From: Cohnella rhizoplanae
GTDB lineage: Bacteria > Bacillota > Bacilli > Paenibacillales > Paenibacillaceae
Assembly (NCBI RefSeq): GCF_948329515.1
Contig: NZ_CAOJCN010000001.1
Location: 124,001 to 188,000 of the forward strand
DNA length: 64,000 bases
Direction of reading: 5' to 3'
Under the pieces are notes generated by a model that ran no database searches, was not told the origin of the DNA, and saw only the letters and a program-made list of their open reading frames with translations. Position numbers and translations under genes: made by a program. Position 1 is the stretch's first letter. Each line of letters starts with the position of its first letter. Shown here piece by piece: positions 26,133 to 36,574 of the stretch.

Positions 26133-28274
26133 ATGCTGTGGTCATGGCTGCATTACGCGTCGTTCCTGATGGTAACCGGGTACGCTCTGCTGCTCTTTTA
26201 CAAAGCGGTCTATCATCGCTATGCGTATATCCGGCTCGGCAGGCCGTCCGGCAAGCCGCCCGACTGGCGGGGCCGAACGCGCGATCTGCTTAAGCAGACG
26301 CTGGGACATTCCAAGCTGCTCAAGGACCGCCGCAGCGGCATCATGCACCTGGTCGTCTTCTATGGCTTCGTCGTGCTCCAATTCGGCGCGCTCGATCTGA
26401 TCTATACCGGACTGTCGGGGGGAGAGCCGCTGCCGATTCCGGGGTACCGGGTCTTCGGGCTGACGCAGGAGATTACGTCTCTGCTGGTCCTGCTGGCGGC
26501 AGGCTATGCGGCTTATCGCCGGTACGGCGAGAAGCTCGCTCGGCTGGGTCAAGGCTGGAAGCCCGCCATCGTACTCCTCCTGATCGGCGCGCTGATGCTG
26601 ACGGTGCTGCTGTCGCTAGGCTTACACCGCGCATGGTCGGGGCACGAGGCCTCGGCTTACGCGCCGGTGTCCTCGTTGATCGCTAGCGCCGCGTCCGGCC
26701 TCACGCCCGCTGCCGCCCAAGCCGCCTATTTCGTCTGCTGGTGGGCCCATCTTCTCGTGCTGCTGTCGTTTCTCGTCTACGTCCCGCAGTCCAAACACTT
26801 CCATCTCTTGACCGCGCCGATCAACCTGTTCATCGGCCGGGCGGAGCACGTCGGCAAGCTGAGCAAGCTTGATCTCGAGGACGAAACGGCAGAGTCGTTC
26901 GGCGTCGGCAGGATCGAGGACCTCCGCAGGGGGCAGATGCTGGACTTCTATGCGTGCGTGGAATGCGGGCGCTGCACGAATGTATGTCCGGCCGCGGGGA
27001 CGGGAAAAGCGTTATCCCCCATGCACCTCATGACGAAGCTGCGGGATCATCTCACGGAAAAGGGCGCTGCGATTACGAGCAAGTCGCCTTGGGTACCGGC
27101 TTTTGCATTTCCTAATGTAAGCGTTCACAGCATGTCCGCGACGGCGGAAACGGACATTCCCGCTTGGACGGAAGGCGATATCACCGACATCCGGCCGACG
27201 CTGACCTGGCATCGGGAGCAATGGAATAAGGCGGATCGCAACCCCGAGGATGTATCGCTGATCGGCGACGTCATGACGGAAGCCGAAATCTGGGCATGCA
27301 CCACCTGCCGTAACTGCGAGGACCAATGTCCGGTCGGCAACGAGCATGTCGACAAGATCGTCGATCTGAGGCGTTATCTCGTGCTGACGGAGGGCCGCGT
27401 GCCGCACGAAGCGCAGCGCGCGATGCAGAACATCGAGCGCCAGGGCAACCCCTGGGGAATCAGCAGAAACGATCGCGCCGCATGGACCGGCGAGATCGGC
27501 GGTATCGCGGTGCCGACGGTCAAGGACAATCCGGGCTTCGACACGCTCTTCTTCGTCGGATCGATGGGATCGTACGACAGTCGCGCCCGCAAGGTTTCGC
27601 GCGCTGTCGTCCGGCTGATGCAGGAAGCGGGCGTTAATTTTGCCATTCTCGGCAACGAGGAGAAAAACTCGGGCGACACCCCGCGGCGGGTGGGCAACGA
27701 GCTCTTGTTCCAGCAGCTGTGCGCGGAAAATATCGAGACGTTCAAAAAATACAAAGTCCGCCGCATCGTGACGGCATGCCCGCACACGTTCAATACGATG
27801 AAAAACGAGTACCCCGAATTCGGCCTGAAGGGAGTGGAAGTGCTGCATCATACGCAGCTGCTGGACCGGCTGCTGCGGGAGGGAAGGCTGGCGCCCGCGC
27901 ATGCCGTACGGGAACGCGTCGTATATCACGACTCCTGTTATCTCGGACGCTACAACGGCGTGTACGATGAGCCTCGGAACATCCTGCGCGCGATCGAGGG
28001 AATCGAGCTGGCCGAAATGGACCGTACGCGAGAAAACGCGATGTGCTGCGGAGCGGGCGGCGGCATGATGTGGATGGAGGAGGCCGTCGGAAAACGGGTG
28101 AACGTGGCGCGGACGGAGCAGGCGCTGATGACGCGCCCGACGATGATCGGAAGCGCATGCCCGTATTGTCTGACGATGCTCGAGGACGGCACGAAGCAGA
28201 AGGAAGCGGCCGACCGCATCAAGGCGCGGGACGTCGCGGAGATTCTGGAGCACGCGGTTTTCGGCGCGCCTTGA
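26133..28274 (+). CDS. fadF: FadF-like iron-sulfur ETF:quinone reductase component
   Basis: 713 residues. Five or so N-terminal membrane helices (about 1-240, NarI-like) lead into two 4Fe-4S motifs, CVECGRCTNVCPAAG and CTTCRNCEDQCPVGN, then two CCG domains (HDSCYLGRYNG; MCCGAGGGMMWMEEAVG) as in heterodisulfide reductase subunits. B. subtilis FadF has this build and is thought to pass ETF electrons to quinone. ATG at 26133 after AAAGGAGAGAGG; GTG at 26127 is an alternative. The 120-nt leader holds the FadR site at its upstream end and nothing else recognised. Confidence 0.92.
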   Translation: MLWSWLHYASFLMVTGYALLLFYKAVYHRYAYIRLGRPSGKPPDWRGRTRDLLKQTLGHSKLLKDRRSGIMHLVVFYGFVVLQFGALDLIYTGLSGGEPLPIPGYRVFGLTQEITSLLVLLAAGYAAYRRYGEKLARLGQGWKPAIVLLLIGALMLTVLLSLGLHRAWSGHEASAYAPVSSLIASAASGLTPAAAQAAYFVCWWAHLLVLLSFLVYVPQSKHFHLLTAPINLFIGRAEHVGKLSKLDLEDETAESFGVGRIEDLRRGQMLDFYACVECGRCTNVCPAAGTGKALSPMHLMTKLRDHLTEKGAAITSKSPWVPAFAFPNVSVHSMSATAETDIPAWTEGDITDIRPTLTWHREQWNKADRNPEDVSLIGDVMTEAEIWACTTCRNCEDQCPVGNEHVDKIVDLRRYLVLTEGRVPHEAQRAMQNIERQGNPWGISRNDRAAWTGEIGGIAVPTVKDNPGFDTLFFVGSMGSYDSRARKVSRAVVRLMQEAGVNFAILGNEEKNSGDTPRRVGNELLFQQLCAENIETFKKYKVRRIVTACPHTFNTMKNEYPEFGLKGVEVLHHTQLLDRLLREGRLAPAHAVRERVVYHDSCYLGRYNGVYDEPRNILRAIEGIELAEMDRTRENAMCCGAGGGMMWMEEAVGKRVNVARTEQALMTRPTMIGSACPYCLTMLEDGTKQKEAADRIKARDVAEILEHAVFGAP

Positions 28275-28329
28275 GGAGGCGGCGCGGCGCGATTTTCATA
28301 CTCGATCCCGGATTAGGGGGAATCCTCGC

Positions 28330-30726
28330 ATGGCACTGAATATCTCCAAAGCCGCCGTCATCGGCTCGGGCGTCATGGGCGCGAGCATCGCCGCGCATCT
28401 GGCGAACGCGGGCATCCCGAGTCTGCTGCTGGACATCGTCCCCGAATCGCTCACGGCGGACGAGGAAGCCAAGGGCCTCGCGATAGGCGCGCCGGCGGTC
28501 CGCAACCGGCTGGCCCTAAGCGCGCTCGCACGGCTCCCGTCCGTCCAACCGTCGCCTCTCTACGTCGACGGCTTCGCGAGCCGGATCGAGGCTGGCAACC
28601 TCGAAGACGACCTGCACCGCATCCGGGAGGTCGACTGGGTGATCGAGGCCGTCGTCGAGAATCTCCCGGTCAAGCGCGGCCTGCTGGAGCGGATCGAGCG
28701 CTTTTGGCGGCCGGGCCTCATCGTCAGCTCCAATACGTCGGGCATTTCCATCCGCGAGATGGCCGAGGGGCGGAGCGAGCCGTTCAAGACCCATTTCCTC
28801 GGCACGCACTTCTTCAACCCGCCCCGCTACATGAAGCTGCTGGAGCTCGTTCCCGGCGATGCGACCGATCCCGGCCTCGTGCGGGAGATGGCGGTATTCG
28901 CCGAGCGGGTCCTCGGGAAAGGCGTCGTCGTCGCCAAGGATACGCCTAACTTCGTGGCCAATCGGATCGGCACCTACGGACTGCTCGCGACGCTGCAGGC
29001 GATGGAGGCCGGCGGCTATACCGTGGAGGAGGCGGACGCGGTCACGGGGCCTGCGATGGGCCGTCCCAAGAGCGCGACGCTGCGCACGCTGGACCTGGTC
29101 GGCATCGACACGTTCGCGCATGTCGCGCGCAATGTGCACGACAAGACGGAGGACCCGGCGGAGAAGGCCATATTCGATCCCCCGCGGCTGCTGACGGCGC
29201 TGCTGGAGCGCGGATGGATCGGGGAGAAGGCCGGCCAGGGCTTCTATAAAAAAGCGAAAGGCGAGCAGGGAAGCGAAATTCTGTCGCTCGATCCCGCTAC
29301 GATGACGTACGTCAAGTCATCCAAACCAACCGGGGCTTCGCTGGAAGCCGCAATGGCGGCCAAAGGAGCCAAGGAAAAAACGAAGGCGCTCCTCGGCGGG
29401 AAAGACCGGCATTCGGCGCTCGCCTGGCAGATTCTGAAAGCGACGCTCGTCTATTCCGCCGAGAAGGCGGGCGAGATCGCGGACGCGATCGACGATATCG
29501 ACAAGGCGATGAGGTGGGGCTTCAACTGGGAGCTCGGGCCGTTCGAGCTGTGGGACGCTATCGGGCTCGTCAAGTCAGCGGCGCGGATGGAGGCGGAGGG
29601 AACGGCGGTGCCGGCCTGGGTGAAGGCATGGATCGCAGCGGGACATACGTCGTTCTACCGCAGGGAGGAGGGCCGTATCGCGTACGCCTATCGCGGCGCT
29701 TACCGCGATCTCGCGGAGCCGGAGGGCGCGATCTCGCTGCGCGCGCTCAAGGAGCGGGGCCGGGTCGTGCGGGCGAATGCCGGCGCAAGCCTGATCGACG
29801 TCGGAGACGGGGTGGCGGCGCTGGAATTCCATTCGCGCAGCAACGCGATCGGCGGCGATATCTTGACGATGATCGGGCAGAGCGTCGAGGAGGTGCGGCG
29901 CGACTACGACGCGCTCATCATCGCGAACGAGGGCCGCAACTTCTGCGTCGGCGCGAACCTCATGCTGCTCCTCATGGAAGCGCAGGACGAGGAATGGGAT
30001 GAAGTCGACGCCATCATCCGCTTGTTCCAGGACACGATGACTAAGCTGAAGCGCCTGGAGAAACCGGTCGTGGCGGCGCCTCACCGGATGACGCTCGGAG
30101 GCGGCGTTGAGGTGTGCCTGCCCGCGGACGAGATCGCGATGCTGGCGGAGACGTACTTCGGCTTGGTCGAAGCCGGCGTCGGCCTCATCCCGGCGGGCGG
30201 CGGATGCAAGGAACTGACGCTGCGGATCAGCGAAGCGAACCCGGACCCGGAGATCGACCTGCAGCCGCATATCAACCGGTTGTTCCTGAACATCGGCATG
30301 GCCAAGGTATCCTCGAGCGCGCACGACGCAAGGCAGCTAGGCTATCTGCGGGAACGAGACCGCGTCGTCATGAGCCAGGAGCGGCTGATCTTCGAGGCGA
30401 AGCAGAGCGCGCTCCGGCTCGCGCAGGCGGGCATCCCGGCGCCTCGGCCGCAGAGGATTCGCGTCGTTGGCGCGGACGGGAAGGCGGTGTTGAAGCTGGG
30501 CGCGCGGGGCATGCACACGAGCGGGTACATCAGCGACCACGATCTGCTCATAGCGAACAAACTCGCGCATGTGCTGGCAGGCGGCGACGTGCCGGCCGGG
30601 ACATGGGTTACCGAGCAATATATGCTGGACCTTGAACGCGAGGCGTTCCTCAGTCTGTGCGGCGAGCCGAAGACGCAGCAGCGCATGCAGCACATGCTCG
30701 CCAAGGGCAAGGCGCTGCGCAACTAA
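28330..30726 (+). CDS. fadN: FadN, 3-hydroxyacyl-CoA dehydrogenase / enoyl-CoA hydratase
   Basis: 798 residues. The NAD-binding dehydrogenase comes first (AVIGSGVMGASIAAHLANAG, about 9-28; GTHFFNPPRYMKLLELVPG, about 158-176; PNFVANRIG), then a second dehydrogenase C-domain (about 360-450), then the crotonase domain (about 490-680) with RNFCVGANLMLLL and LGGGVEVCLPAD. Order dehydrogenase-hydratase, as in B. subtilis FadN. Catalyses the middle two steps of each beta-oxidation cycle. RBS AGGGGGAA. Confidence 0.94.
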   Translation: MALNISKAAVIGSGVMGASIAAHLANAGIPSLLLDIVPESLTADEEAKGLAIGAPAVRNRLALSALARLPSVQPSPLYVDGFASRIEAGNLEDDLHRIREVDWVIEAVVENLPVKRGLLERIERFWRPGLIVSSNTSGISIREMAEGRSEPFKTHFLGTHFFNPPRYMKLLELVPGDATDPGLVREMAVFAERVLGKGVVVAKDTPNFVANRIGTYGLLATLQAMEAGGYTVEEADAVTGPAMGRPKSATLRTLDLVGIDTFAHVARNVHDKTEDPAEKAIFDPPRLLTALLERGWIGEKAGQGFYKKAKGEQGSEILSLDPATMTYVKSSKPTGASLEAAMAAKGAKEKTKALLGGKDRHSALAWQILKATLVYSAEKAGEIADAIDDIDKAMRWGFNWELGPFELWDAIGLVKSAARMEAEGTAVPAWVKAWIAAGHTSFYRREEGRIAYAYRGAYRDLAEPEGAISLRALKERGRVVRANAGASLIDVGDGVAALEFHSRSNAIGGDILTMIGQSVEEVRRDYDALIIANEGRNFCVGANLMLLLMEAQDEEWDEVDAIIRLFQDTMTKLKRLEKPVVAAPHRMTLGGGVEVCLPADEIAMLAETYFGLVEAGVGLIPAGGGCKELTLRISEANPDPEIDLQPHINRLFLNIGMAKVSSSAHDARQLGYLRERDRVVMSQERLIFEAKQSALRLAQAGIPAPRPQRIRVVGADGKAVLKLGARGMHTSGYISDHDLLIANKLAHVLAGGDVPAGTWVTEQYMLDLEREAFLSLCGEPKTQQRMQHMLAKGKALRN

Positions 30727-30747
30727 CGAGCGAAGGAGGCCGGGCGC

Positions 30748-31932
<1,185 letters not shown>

Positions 31933-31984
31933 CAGGAACGCCGCTATTCTCGCCACCGGATAAAAGGAGGAGGCATATCGCGTC

Positions 31985-33769
31985 ATGACCGAAAACAGGT
32001 TCGAAAAAACGGTCGGAGGCAGCTTCGTCGTCGAGGATGCGGATTTCAAGACGATCGCGACGCCCGAGGATCTGACGGAGGAGCAGCGCATGTTCGCCGA
32101 GACGACGGCCGCGTTCGTCGACCGCGACGTGCTGCCGGAGGACGAACGGATCGAGCGGCTGGATTACGAGCTGACCGTGAAGCTGATGCGCCAGGCCGGC
32201 GACCTCGGACTGCTCGGCGCGGACGTTCCTGAAGAGTACGAAGGGCTCGGACTCGACAAGATCAGCTCGGCCCTCATCAGCGAGCAGTTGTCACGCGCCG
32301 CCTCGTTCGCCCTGTCGATCGGGGCTCACGTGGGGATCGGCACGCTCCCGATCGTGTACTTCGGTTCGCAGGCGCAGAAGCGCAAGTACCTGCCCGACCT
32401 CGCCTGCGGCCGCAAAATCGCGGCCTACTGCCTGACGGAGCCGTCGTCGGGCTCGGACGCCCTGGGCGCGAGGACGACGGCCGCGCTGTCCGAGGACGGC
32501 GGCCATTACGTGCTGAGCGGCACCAAGCAGTTCATCACGAACGCCGGCTTCGCGGATCTGTTCATCGTATACGCGAAGGCAGACGGCGGGAAGTTCAGCA
32601 CCTTTATCGTCGAGCGCACGATGGCGGGCGTCAGCGTCGGGCCCGAAGAGAAGAAGATGGGCATCAAGGGAAGCTCCACGCGCCCGGTCATTCTGGAGGA
32701 TGTGAAGGTGCCGGCCGAAAACCTGCTGTGGGAGGTCGGCAAGGGGCATTTGATCGCGTTCAACATCCTGAACATCGGCCGTTTTAAGCTCGCGGTCGGC
32801 TGTCTTGGCGGCGCCAAGGAGGCGATCGCCTTGAGCGCGAAGTACGCGAACGAGCGCGTGCAATTCGGCAAGCCGATCTCCGCTTTTCCGCTGGTGGGCA
32901 AAAAGCTGGCCGAGATGAATACGCGGGCCTACGTCCTGGAGAGCGTCATCTACCGCACGGCGGGACTGATGGACGCGGGGTTGGCCGACATCGACCACGG
33001 CTCCCCCGAAGCCGGCGTCCAGTCGGCCAAGGCGATCGCCGAGTACGCGATCGAATGCTCGATTAATAAGGTGTTCGGCTCGGAGACGCTCGACTTCGTC
33101 GCCGACGAGGGGGTCCAGATTCACGGAGGCTACGGATATATTCAGGAGTACAAGATCGAGCGAATCTACCGCGACTCGCGCATCAACCGCATTTTCGAAG
33201 GCACCAACGAGATCAACCGCCTGCTCATCCCGGGTACGCTGGTGAAGCGGGCGCTCAAGGGCGAGCTGCCGCTGCTGCAAAAGGTCCAGGCGCTCCAGGC
33301 GGAGCTGCTGCAGCCGGTGCCGGGGCGGACGTTCGAAGGAACGCTCGAGGAGGAGGCGCATCTGGCGCGATCGGCCAAAAAAATATTTCTCATGGCCGGC
33401 GGCGCCGCGGTCCAGAAGTTCGGTCCGAAGCTCGAGCAGGAGCAGGAGGCGCTCGCGGCGTTGGCCGACATGCTGATCCAGATCTACGCGATGGAGAGCG
33501 CGATTCTCCGCGCCAAGAAACGGCTCGCGAGCCAGGGGGAAGCGCGGGCGGCGCTCTCCGTCGCGATGACGCGCGCGTTCGTCCACGACGCGTTCGGGCT
33601 GGTCGAGTCGCTCGCGAAGGAGACGCTGTCGGCCGTCGAGACAGGCGACATGCTGCGCACGCAGCTGTCGGCCCTCAAGAAGCTGACGCGGCGCAGTCCG
33701 GTCGACACGGTCGGGCTTAAGCGGCAGATCGCCGCGGCCGTCATCCGGGAGGAAAACTTCGTATGCTAG
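31985..33769 (+). CDS. fadE: FadE, acyl-CoA dehydrogenase
   Basis: 594 residues, the long VLCAD-like form. YCLTEPSSGSDALGARTTA is the flavin/substrate signature, and QEYKIERIYRDSRINRIFEG then TNEINRLL carries the catalytic Glu region (about 400-415). The extra C-terminal helical domain (about 450-590) is typical of B. subtilis FadE. First oxidation of acyl-CoA, passing electrons to EtfAB. Start ATG at 31985 after AAAGGAGGAGG. Confidence 0.95.
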   Translation: MTENRFEKTVGGSFVVEDADFKTIATPEDLTEEQRMFAETTAAFVDRDVLPEDERIERLDYELTVKLMRQAGDLGLLGADVPEEYEGLGLDKISSALISEQLSRAASFALSIGAHVGIGTLPIVYFGSQAQKRKYLPDLACGRKIAAYCLTEPSSGSDALGARTTAALSEDGGHYVLSGTKQFITNAGFADLFIVYAKADGGKFSTFIVERTMAGVSVGPEEKKMGIKGSSTRPVILEDVKVPAENLLWEVGKGHLIAFNILNIGRFKLAVGCLGGAKEAIALSAKYANERVQFGKPISAFPLVGKKLAEMNTRAYVLESVIYRTAGLMDAGLADIDHGSPEAGVQSAKAIAEYAIECSINKVFGSETLDFVADEGVQIHGGYGYIQEYKIERIYRDSRINRIFEGTNEINRLLIPGTLVKRALKGELPLLQKVQALQAELLQPVPGRTFEGTLEEEAHLARSAKKIFLMAGGAAVQKFGPKLEQEQEALAALADMLIQIYAMESAILRAKKRLASQGEARAALSVAMTRAFVHDAFGLVESLAKETLSAVETGDMLRTQLSALKKLTRRSPVDTVGLKRQIAAAVIREENFVC

Positions 33770-33804
33770 GACAGCGATAGATTCCGGACCGAGAGGTGAT
33801 GGGT

Positions 33805-35529
33805 TTGTCACAAGCGCCTTGGTACCTTCATTATCCTGACGAAGTGCCCAAGACATACCCTTATCCGAAGCAAAATCTGGCCGCGTTCCTCGTCGCGTCC
33901 GCCGGCCGCTTCCCCGGCCGGACCGCGCTCAGCTTCATGGGCAAATCCATAACCTACGCGCAGCTGCTCGAGGAGGCGTACCGGTTCGCCGGCGCCCTCG
34001 GCAGGCTGGGCGTCCGGCGCGGCGAACGGGTCGCGATCATGCTCCCGAACTGTCCGCAGCTGGTTATCGCCTATTACGGCACGCTGCTCGCGGGCGGCAT
34101 CGTCGTCATGACGAACCCGCTCTACGTGCAGCGCGAGCTCGAGCATCAGCTCAAGGACTCGGGCGCCGTCGTCCTTCTGACGCTCGATCTGCTGTTCCGC
34201 AGGGCGACGGACGCCGCCCGGGACCTGCCCGATCTGCAGCTCATCGTGGCGTCCGTCCGGGACTATCTTCCTTTTCCGAAAAGCTGGCTGTACCCGCTTA
34301 AAGCGAAAAAGGACGGACTCGACCGCAAAGTGGCGTACGGTCCGCGGGTCCATCGTTTTTTGCGTCTGCTGCTCGATTCGCCGGCCGCGCCGATGCAGGC
34401 GGAGGTGGACGCGGAGCGAGACCTGGCGCTGCTCCAGTATACGGGGGGCACGACGGGAATCTCCAAGGGCGTCATGCTGACGCATTACAATCTGGTCGCC
34501 AATACGATCCAAACGAGCCTGTGGTTTTACAAAAACGAGCCGGGCAAAGAGCGGTACTTGGCGGCGCTGCCCTTTTTCCACGTGTTCGGCCTTACCGTGC
34601 TCCTGAACCAATCGATCATGCTGGGCGGCGAGCTGATCCTCGTGCCTCGGTTCGAGGCGGGCGGCATCCTGGGAATTATCGACAAGCAGCGGCCGACGGT
34701 ATTCCCCGGAGCGCCGACGATGTACATCGCCCTTATCAATCATCCGAAAGCGCTGGAATACGACTTGTCGTCTGTCCATGTCTGCATCAGCGGCGCGGCC
34801 CCGCTGCCGTACGAGGTGCAGGAGCGGTTCGAGGCCATTACGGGCGGCAGGCTTATCGAAGGCTACGGGCTGACGGAGGCGTCGCCGGTGACGCATGCGA
34901 ACAATATATGGGGCTATCGCAAAAAGGGCTCGATCGGCCTGCCCTTCCCGGATACGATGGCCAAGATCGTGCATCCCGACACGGGAGAGGACCTGCCGTT
35001 CGGCGAGACGGGAGAGCTGGCCGTCCGGGGGCCGCAGGTGATGGCGGGTTATTGGAACCGGCCGGAGGAAACGGCGCGGGCGCTTCAGGACGGCTGGCTG
35101 CGCACCGGCGACCTGGCGCGCATGGACGAGGAAGGCTTTTTCTATATCATGGACCGGATGAAGGATGTGATCATCGCGGGCGGTTACAATATATTTCCCC
35201 GCGAGATCGAAGAGGTGCTGTTCGAGCATCCGGCGATCGAAGAAGCGGTCGCGCTCGGCGTGCCCGATCCCTACCGAGGCGAGACGGTGAAGGTGTACGC
35301 GGTGCTCAAAGCCGGCGCTTCGTTGACCGAAGCGGAGCTCAAGGCTTGGTGCAGGGAGCGCCTGGCGGCGTATAAAGTGCCGCGCGTCTACGCGTTCAGG
35401 GACAGTCTGCCCAAGACGATGGCGGGCAAGGTGCTGCGGCGCAAGCTGCTCGAGGAGGAGAACGCCGGCCGTGGCGGCGCTGACGGCGAAGACGGCGGCG
35501 ATGGCGGCAAAGGCGGCGGAGACCGATAG
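33805..35529 (+). CDS. lcfA: Long-chain fatty-acid-CoA ligase
   Basis: 574 residues from TTG 33805. GAGGTGAT at 33793-33800 matches the 16S tail and is well spaced only for this codon; ATG 33799 and GTG 33796 lie in or too near it. Adenylate-forming enzyme: LQYTGGTTGISKGVML (P-loop, about 212-227), EGYGLTEASPVTH, GWLRTGDLARM, DRMKDVIIAGGYNIFPREIE and the catalytic Lys in MAGKVLRRKL (about 545). Activates fatty acids to acyl-CoA. The last 20 residues (GRGGADGEDGGDGGKGGGD) are a Gly/Asp low-complexity tail absent from typical homologues. Confidence 0.93.
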   Translation: MSQAPWYLHYPDEVPKTYPYPKQNLAAFLVASAGRFPGRTALSFMGKSITYAQLLEEAYRFAGALGRLGVRRGERVAIMLPNCPQLVIAYYGTLLAGGIVVMTNPLYVQRELEHQLKDSGAVVLLTLDLLFRRATDAARDLPDLQLIVASVRDYLPFPKSWLYPLKAKKDGLDRKVAYGPRVHRFLRLLLDSPAAPMQAEVDAERDLALLQYTGGTTGISKGVMLTHYNLVANTIQTSLWFYKNEPGKERYLAALPFFHVFGLTVLLNQSIMLGGELILVPRFEAGGILGIIDKQRPTVFPGAPTMYIALINHPKALEYDLSSVHVCISGAAPLPYEVQERFEAITGGRLIEGYGLTEASPVTHANNIWGYRKKGSIGLPFPDTMAKIVHPDTGEDLPFGETGELAVRGPQVMAGYWNRPEETARALQDGWLRTGDLARMDEEGFFYIMDRMKDVIIAGGYNIFPREIEEVLFEHPAIEEAVALGVPDPYRGETVKVYAVLKAGASLTEAELKAWCRERLAAYKVPRVYAFRDSLPKTMAGKVLRRKLLEEENAGRGGADGEDGGDGGKGGGDR

Positions 35530-35582
35530 AGAGACACCGGGGGCGCGCTCCGCTGCCGCGAACCCGAGAAGGAGGAAGGGTC

Positions 35583-36008
35583 ATGGAAGGACAGCACCCG
35601 GATCGCGCTACGCCGGCGGAGATGCTGGAGCGGGCTGCGCGCACGTTCTGGGGCTACCTCGGCTGCGAGCTGATCCGGCGGGACGCGCGCGAGACCGTCG
35701 TCGAGCTGGACGTCGAGGAGCGGCATATGAATCTGATCGGCATGATGCACGGCGGGGTGCACACGGCGCTGCTCGACTCGGCCATGGGGCTGGCCGCCAT
35801 GGCGGCGCGCCCGGACGAGGATGTGGTGACGTCCAGCCTTAATATTCATTTTACGTCGCCCGCGCGCGCGGGCAGGGTGCGGGCGACGGCGTCCGTCGTG
35901 CACATGTCGGGACGGATGATCACGACGGAGGGCAGGCTGTTCACGACGGACGGCAAGCTGTCGTCGATGGCGACCGCGTCCTTTCGCGTGATCGAACGGA
36001 AAAGCTGA
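35583..36008 (+). CDS. PaaI/hotdog-fold acyl-CoA thioesterase
   Basis: 141 residues. Hotdog fold with the HGGV motif (IGMMHGGVHTALLDSAMGLA, about 50-69) and the central strand VTSSLNIHFTSPARAGRV. Hydrolyses acyl-CoA or aryl-CoA thioesters; as last gene of the fadF-lcfA run it may recycle CoA from dead-end acyl-CoAs. RBS AAGGAGG. Followed by a strong bidirectional terminator facing rpsT. Confidence 0.85.
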   Translation: MEGQHPDRATPAEMLERAARTFWGYLGCELIRRDARETVVELDVEERHMNLIGMMHGGVHTALLDSAMGLAAMAARPDEDVVTSSLNIHFTSPARAGRVRATASVVHMSGRMITTEGRLFTTDGKLSSMATASFRVIERKS

Positions 36009-36058
36009 TCGGCTTGACGGGAAGCGCGTAAGAAGCGCGGAAGCGCAAAAATCGTCAA

Positions 36059-36088
36059 AAAAGCCGTACCCCGGAGGGTACGGCTTTT
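36059..36088. terminator. Bidirectional terminator between thioesterase gene and rpsT
   Basis: 13-bp perfect stem (36059-36071 with 36076-36088), 4-nt loop, A-run before and TTTT after, so it works for both converging transcripts. Confidence 0.85.
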
Positions 36089-36115
36089 GAACGCCATTAT
36101 GGGTCGGACACTGCT

Positions 36116-36388
36116 TTACGCTTGCGCGGACAGCGCGTTCACTTTCTTGGCGAGACGGGACTTCTTGCGGGAAGCCGCGTTCTTGTGGATGAGGCCCTTG
36201 GTTACTGCCTTGTCCAGCTTCTTCTGTGCCACTTGAAGCGCGTTCTTCGCTGCTTCGACGTCCGTGCCCACTACGGCCACGTCCGCTTGCTTAACGGCGG
36301 TACGAAGAGCGGACTTCTGGGAAGCGTTGCGCAGGCGGCGCTTCTCGTTCGTCTTGGTACGCTTGATTGCGGATTTGATGTTCGGCAT
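36116..36388 (-). CDS. rpsT: 30S ribosomal protein S20
   Basis: 90 residues, highly basic helical bundle with the family start [21 protein letters not shown] (given here only to identify the start) and the C-terminal [19 protein letters not shown]. The ATG at 36388 follows AGGAGGTGA. Binds 16S rRNA in the 30S body. In B. subtilis it neighbours holA; here the fatty-acid cluster separates them. Transcribed from its own promoter. Confidence 0.97.
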   Translation of the reverse strand: MPNIKSAIKRTKTNEKRRLRNASQKSALRTAVKQADVAVVGTDVEAAKNALQVAQKKLDKAVTKGLIHKNAASRKKSRLAKKVNALSAQA

Positions 36389-36439
36389 TGATTTCACCTC
36401 CTGCAAAAACTGCAAGTATTTCTCCACACAACTTGTAAC

Positions 36440-36468
36440 ATTCTATCATGCAAGGGGGTAAAACGCAA
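36440..36468 (-). promoter_or_regulatory. rpsT promoter
   Basis: Minus strand TTGCGT (36468-36463), 17-bp spacer, TAGAAT (36445-36440); start near 36433, giving a leader of about 45 nt. Confidence 0.6.
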
Positions 36469-36574
36469 GACAATCGCGGAGCAGGCGCGATCGCGTCCGG
36501 AACGCGCTAGGACGCTCCGTCGCGCCGGCGGAACGCGGTACCCCGTTCTGCCAATGGAGAGGAGCGAGTATGCG

